Assembly: GCA_003520455.1 (NCBI GenBank)
Contig: DOUV01000560.1
Coordinates: 1-10,236, forward strand
DNA: 10,236 nucleotides
Direction: 5' to 3'
DNA from: Chloroflexota bacterium
Lineage (GTDB): Bacteria > Chloroflexota > Anaerolineae > Ardenticatenales > Ardenticatenaceae
How positions within the stretch are numbered: the first letter of the stretch is position 1; the number at the start of each line of letters is the position of its first letter. The notes beneath the pieces are model-generated. The model worked only from the letters and a program-made list of their open reading frames with translations. It did no database searches and had not been told where the DNA came from. The translations under genes were made by a program, and so were the position numbers. This document shows positions 7,132 through 10,236 of this stretch, piece by piece.

Positions 7132-8108
7132 TGCATCTCCTCACGTTCGACGCGGCCCAGGATTCCACCCGGCCGGAAAAGCAAGATCAGGATCAGCGCG
7201 ACGAACACGAAGGCATCCCGGTAGCTGGTCAACGAACTGGGCAACCAGCGCTGGAGGAACGCTTGCACACCGGGCGAAACCATACCGGCCGGGAGGATGT
7301 CGCCGATGCCCGGCACCGCCGTCAACAGCACCTCCAACGCCCCCAGGGCATAGCCGCCCACGACGGCCCCGGCGATGCTGCCGAAGCCCCCGATCACGGC
7401 GGCGATGAACGCTTTGAGGACCGGGGTGAAGCCGATGTAGGGGTTGATTTGCCCGGCCTGGACGGCGAAGAGCAGTCCGGCGACGGCAGCGAGGCCTGAG
7501 CCAATGGCGAACGCGGTCGCAACGACGCGGTTGACATTGATCCCCACGAGTTGCGCGGCGGTCAGGTCTTCGGCCGCCGCGCGCATCGAGAGCCCCAGCG
7601 TGGTCCGGGTCACAAACAGTGAGAGCAAAACGAGCAGGACGGCGCCGGCGACCAGGCTGACTATATTGAGTTTCGGCACTGTGATGGGACCAAAGGCGAT
7701 CACACCGTTCAAGACGGCGGGCGAGGGAAACGCGATCTGGATCGGCTTCCCGGCCAGGCGGGTGGTAAGCAGAGTGCTGTTCTGGAGGATTTGGCCGACG
7801 GCGAAGGAGGTCAACAGCGCCGCCACGTCGGGCGCGCCTCGAATCGGACGGTAGGCGATCCACTCCATCAGCAACCCGACGATGACCGTGCCAGCGATCA
7901 TCACCAGCAGCGCGAGGCCAAGCGGCAGGTTGGCAAAGAGGGCAAAAGCGGCCAAATAGGCCGCCACCATCATCAGGTCGCCGTGGGCAAAGTTGATCAG
8001 CCGCAAGATGCCGAACACCATCGCCAGGCCGACCGCCATCAGGGCGTAGAGGCTGCCGGCACTCAGGGCATTGACGACCTGTTGCAGGGCGTAGTAGACA
8101 AGCGTCAT
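7128..8108 (-). CDS. livH: Branched-chain amino acid-type ABC transporter permease LivH
   Basis: A 326-residue inner-membrane permease that pairs with LivM to form the translocation path. Motifs in order: NALSAGSLYALMAVGLAMVFG (13-33), LRLINFAHGDLMMVAAY (35-51), YRPIRGAPDVAALLTSFAV (86-104). The cytoplasmic coupling loop TTLGLSMRAAAEDLTAAQLVGINVNRV is at 169-195, KAFIAAVIGGFGSIAGAVVGG at 232-252, and the family ending ILLFRPGGILG at 308-318. About eight hydrophobic helices are visible. Length matches the family (about 290-310) apart from a small insertion near 262-292 (AVPGIGDILPAG, VQAFLQRW). The ATG at 8108 lies one base after the livF stop, so livF and livH are probably translationally coupled. 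Confidence 0.95.
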   Translation of the reverse strand: MTLVYYALQQVVNALSAGSLYALMAVGLAMVFGILRLINFAHGDLMMVAAYLAAFALFANLPLGLALLVMIAGTVIVGLLMEWIAYRPIRGAPDVAALLTSFAVGQILQNSTLLTTRLAGKPIQIAFPSPAVLNGVIAFGPITVPKLNIVSLVAGAVLLVLLSLFVTRTTLGLSMRAAAEDLTAAQLVGINVNRVVATAFAIGSGLAAVAGLLFAVQAGQINPYIGFTPVLKAFIAAVIGGFGSIAGAVVGGYALGALEVLLTAVPGIGDILPAGMVSPGVQAFLQRWLPSSLTSYRDAFVFVALILILLFRPGGILGRVEREEMQ

Positions 8109-8109
8109 G

Positions 8110-8814
8110 TCATCTTCCCAGGTACGACTGTTCGACCTGCGGATCGCGTTTGAGATCGCCGGCCAGGCCCGTCAGCGTAATCCGCCCACTCTCCATCACG
8201 TAGCCACGGTCGGCCACCTCCAGCGCCTGGTGGACGTTCTGCTCGACGAGCAGGATGGTCGTTCCCTGCTGCTTCAACGCACGGATGACCTCAAAGATGC
8301 GCTCGACCATCAAAGGCGCCAGCCCCAGGGAGGGCTCGTCGAGGAGCAGCAGGACCGGCCGGCTCATCAGAGCCCGGCCGATGGCGAGCATCTGCTGCTC
8401 GCCTCCCGACAGTGTCCCGCCCGCCTGGTTCAACCGCTCCTTCAGCCGCGGAAACAACTGGAAGATCCAGGCCAGGTCGGCCTGGAGCAACTGTCCATTT
8501 TTCCGCTGCACAGCGCCCAATATCAGGTTCTCGCGCACAGTGAGCCCGCCGAAAATGCGGCGCCCCTCCGGACACTGCGAGATTCCCAGCGCAACAATCC
8601 GGTCGGTCGCGGCACGCGTGATGTTCTGGCCGCGATAGAGAATCACACCCTCACGCGGTCGTAGCAGCCCGGAGATTGTCTTGAGGGTAGTCGATTTGCC
8701 GGCACCATTCGAGCCGATCAGCGCGACCAGTTCCCCCTCGTTCACACTGAACGAGACACCGTTGAGCGCGCGAATATTTCCGTAGTAGACCGAGACGTCC
8801 TGCAGTTCAAGCAT
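8110..8814 (-). CDS. livF: Branched-chain amino acid-type ABC transporter ATPase LivF
   Basis: A 234-residue ABC ATPase of the LivF type, close to the 237 residues of E. coli LivF. From the ATG at 8814, Walker A GSNGAGKST is at 34-42, the Q-loop SQCPEGRRIFGGLTVREN starts near 79, and the signature LSGGEQQML is at 135-143. Walker B LLLLDEP ends with Asp159/Glu160, followed by SLGLAPLMVE and then the switch region LLVEQNVHQAL, where LivF proteins have Gln instead of the usual His. The PEGRRIF and VEQN motifs separate LivF from LivG. A TTG five codons upstream is possible, but the ATG matches the family start (MLELQDVSVYYG) and has AGG upstream. It overlaps the end of livG by eight bases (8807-8814), so the two ATPases are tightly coupled. 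Confidence 0.95.
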   Translation of the reverse strand: MLELQDVSVYYGNIRALNGVSFSVNEGELVALIGSNGAGKSTTLKTISGLLRPREGVILYRGQNITRAATDRIVALGISQCPEGRRIFGGLTVRENLILGAVQRKNGQLLQADLAWIFQLFPRLKERLNQAGGTLSGGEQQMLAIGRALMSRPVLLLLDEPSLGLAPLMVERIFEVIRALKQQGTTILLVEQNVHQALEVADRGYVMESGRITLTGLAGDLKRDPQVEQSYLGR

Positions 8815-9610
8815 ACGTTGCCTGACCAAGATAGGCTGCGATCACATCGGGATTGTTGCGAACCGAGACGGGATCGCCCTCGGCGATGAGCTCGCCGTAA
8901 TTCAGAACCTGGATCTGCTCGCAGAGATTCATCACCAGCGGAATATCGTGGGCGACGAGGATGATCGTGATCCTGAGGTCATCCCGCAGGCGGCGGATGA
9001 GCATCAATAGCTCATTCGTCTCGTTTGGATTCATGCCGGCATTCGGCTCATCCAGGAGCAGAATCTTCGGGTCGATGGCCACCGCCCGGGCGATCTCGAG
9101 CCGGCGTTGATCGCCATAGGGCAGATTGTGCGCCAGGTGATCCCGCCGTCCGGCGAGACCCACCAGTTCCAACAGATCGCGAGCGCGAGCGTCGAGCTCA
9201 CGCTCGCGCCGCAAGAAGGAAGGCGACGACACCAGGGTGCCGAGAAGCGACACCGGCATCTGGCTCTGCAGAGCGACCTTGACGTTGTCGAGGACACTCA
9301 AATTCCCAAAGAGGCGGATGTTCTGAAAGGTGCGCGCGATGCCGAGCCGCGCGATGCGATGGGCCGGCAGCCCCGTGATGTCCTGTCCCAACAGGCGGGT
9401 GGTCCCTGAGGTCGGCTTGAGGAAACCGGTCAGCAAGTGAAAGAGGGTCGTCTTCCCAGCACCATTCGGCCCGATGACACCATGAATCACGAGCGGCACC
9501 AACCGCAGCTGATAGTCGTCGAGCGCACGCAAACCTCGGAAGTACTTCGAGAGGTTCTGCACTTCCAGGAGGGGGGGTGAGGTGGGGTTGATGACAGACC
9601 ACTCCCGCAA
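8807..9610 (-). CDS. livG: Branched-chain amino acid-type ABC transporter ATPase LivG, non-ATG start
   Basis: An ABC ATPase of the LivG type, about 267 residues if it starts at TTG 9610 (E. coli LivG has 255). Counting from there, the fold begins at LLEVQNLSKYFRGLRALDD (14-32). Walker A GPNGAGKTT is at 47-55, the Q-loop RTFQNIRLFGNLSV has Gln96, and the signature LPYGDQRRLEIARA starts at 163. Walker B ILLLDEP has Asp187/Glu188, the D-loop NAGMNPNET follows, and the switch His221 is in VAHDIPLVMN. No ATG is available in frame upstream of the fold. Candidates are TTG at 9610, GTG at 9619 and further GTGs at 9625 and 9631; the TTG at 9733 is excluded because it lies within the -35 box. It is the first gene of the operon. 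The function is firm; the exact start is not. Confidence 0.92.
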   Translation of the reverse strand: MREWSVINPTSPPLLEVQNLSKYFRGLRALDDYQLRLVPLVIHGVIGPNGAGKTTLFHLLTGFLKPTSGTTRLLGQDITGLPAHRIARLGIARTFQNIRLFGNLSVLDNVKVALQSQMPVSLLGTLVSSPSFLRRERELDARARDLLELVGLAGRRDHLAHNLPYGDQRRLEIARAVAIDPKILLLDEPNAGMNPNETNELLMLIRRLRDDLRITIILVAHDIPLVMNLCEQIQVLNYGELIAEGDPVSVRNNPDVIAAYLGQATYA

Positions 9611-9621
9611 AAAAGTCACTC

Positions 9622-9642
9622 TCACTGGCACAGGTGGGTCAT
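9622..9642 (-). other. Possible six-residue leader ORF (MTHLCQ) before livG
   Basis: An ATG at 9640-9642 opens a reading frame MTHLCQ that stops at TGA 9622-9624, two bases before the GTG candidate start of livG at 9617-9619. It has no clear Shine-Dalgarno sequence. The arrangement could allow reinitiation at livG, which itself lacks a strong ribosome binding site and an ATG. An ATG by chance is equally possible. Confidence 0.2.
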
Positions 9643-9695
9643 GTTGAGAGAAGAGCGCGTTACACCTGTCCAATGGGAGCGACGAGGATCCCAGT

Positions 9696-9733
9696 CGAAC
9701 GGAAATTATCACACAATCAACGGTACACGTCAA
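9696..9733 (-). promoter_or_regulatory. Sigma70-type promoter of the liv-ligase operon
   Basis: On the minus strand TTGACG (9728-9733) and GATAAT (9705-9710) are separated by exactly 17 bp (9711-9727), and TG at 9712-9713 makes an extended -10. Each box has five of six consensus bases. Transcription would start near 9696-9700, giving an untranslated leader of about 80-90 nt before livG. No other minus-strand promoter of this quality was seen in the short gaps downstream, so it may serve the whole nine-gene run. No operator for a known regulator was recognised. Confidence 0.75.
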
Positions 9734-9944
9734 GCAACAGGACGAACAATTCGGTCACGAAAGGAGCGTTAGACCGAAGGGCGAACGGCATCCAGCCGTT
9801 TCTAGGATTGGGAGCGCCAACCGATCCGGGATCCGCCTCGTGGACAGCCGCGTCCCGCTGCACGCTGATAGCAGTCCAGTGGAAATCGGGTCGAAGGTGC
9901 ACCGCACCTCATACACACATCCCCCTCCACTTTGAGCGTCTCGC
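9734..9944. other. Intergenic stretch between cytochrome gene and livG promoter
   Basis: About 210 bases with no convincing gene; short frames here lack ribosome binding sites and recognisable motifs. A small hairpin is present at 9784-9800 (AACGGC, loop ATCCA, GCCGTT), and no T-run follows it on either strand. No clear terminator for the cytochrome gene is visible, so readthrough into the liv operon cannot be excluded. Confidence 0.5.
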
Positions 9945-10236
9945 TTACGGCTGCATGTTCCTCGGCCCTCGTCCCATGAATTCGTGGCAGTGCTCGCAGG
10001 TCGGAATGACCACAGAGCGGACGGTGAACTGGTCAATGTCGCTGGCGGGTTGGTGCGCGACGTGGCAACCGACGCAGCGAATATCGCTGGGGGCGTCCAC
10101 GTCGGTGAGGAGGGTGTGAAAGTGGTTCTCAAACGATTGGTCGGTGATGTAGTCCGTTTCGTGGCACCGGATGCAGTTGGTATCTGGTAGCGGCGCGTCC
10201 AGCCGGGCCGGCTGCCGGGCCCGGCCCAGGAAGAAC
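9945..10236 (-). CDS. Multiheme c-type cytochrome, partial (N-terminus beyond the right edge)
   Basis: The last 96 residues of a secreted or membrane-anchored cytochrome c are visible, in the frame from 10235 to the TAA at 9945-9947. Three covalent heme-binding motifs are present: CIRCH (residues 21-25 of the fragment), CVGCH (54-58) and CEHCH (80-84). Extra histidines (His38, His40, His61) could serve as distal heme ligands. The close spacing of about 26-33 residues suits NapC/NirT-like or tetraheme c554-like electron carriers, but too little is visible to choose. It would act outside the cytoplasmic membrane in electron transfer. The short tail EFMGRGPRNMQP follows the last heme site. It is on the same strand as the liv operon but about 210 nt before its promoter, so it is probably a separate unit. 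More hemes may lie outside the window. Confidence 0.85.
   Translation of the reverse strand, partial: FFLGRARQPARLDAPLPDTNCIRCHETDYITDQSFENHFHTLLTDVDAPSDIRCVGCHVAHQPASDIDQFTVRSVVIPTCEHCHEFMGRGPRNMQP

Noticed and set aside
6110..7168. Minus-strand frame of 352 codons in another frame over livM
   Set aside because: It is an Arg/Gly-rich shadow of a clear membrane protein with conserved motifs and lacks hydrophobic segments.
9611..9733. 41-residue N-terminal extension of LivG
   Set aside because: Its TTG start lies in the -35 box and the residues have no ABC-family similarity.
9784..9800. Small hairpin as the terminator of the cytochrome gene
   Set aside because: The stem is only six base pairs, it lies about 145 bases past the stop, and it has no T-run.
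9634..10119. Plus-strand frame of 161 codons at the right end
   Set aside because: It runs antisense to the heme-motif cytochrome and the livG promoter and has no recognisable domain.

Overview
This 10.2 kb, GC-rich window reads almost entirely on the minus strand. It holds eight complete and two edge-truncated protein genes, with no mobile element, RNA gene or CRISPR array that I can see. The style (GC-rich, closely packed catabolic operon, lipoprotein-type solute-binding protein, multiheme cytochrome, a G/C-rich intergenic palindrome) fits an environmental bacterium. Chloroflexota is my guess, but the sequence does not prove the phylum.

Layout from right to left, which is the direction of transcription. 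At 9945-10236 is the C-terminal end of a multiheme c-type cytochrome (three CxxCH motifs). A non-coding gap follows with a near-consensus sigma70-type promoter on the minus strand (-35 TTGACG, 17-bp spacer, -10 GATAAT, extended TGn). Then comes a nine-gene run: livG, livF, livH and livM (ATPases and permeases of a branched-chain-amino-acid-type ABC importer, with 8-nt overlap, 1-nt gap and 4-nt overlap); a lipoprotein solute-binding protein; two divergent glutamine-synthetase-like ligases; a FluG/NodGS-type amidohydrolase; and a low-specificity L-threonine aldolase that runs off the left edge. Gaps in the second half are 28-73 nt, so one polycistronic unit is likely. A 13-bp-arm palindrome sits between the binding-protein gene and the first ligase gene.

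How the genes may work together (inference): the importer brings in an amino acid or amine. The two ligases, which keep the glutamate/ATP-site residues but by eye have lost the ammonium-site residues of true glutamine synthetase, would gamma-glutamylate an amine. The amidohydrolase, which is fused to a ligase of this kind in FluG/NodGS proteins, would act on the amide. The threonine aldolase would cleave a beta-hydroxy amino acid to glycine plus an aldehyde. The substrate cannot be read from the window. The most notable points are the ligase pair with aromatic residues at the Glu327 position, the split FluG architecture inside a transporter operon, and the promoter/leader arrangement of livG, which has no ATG start.
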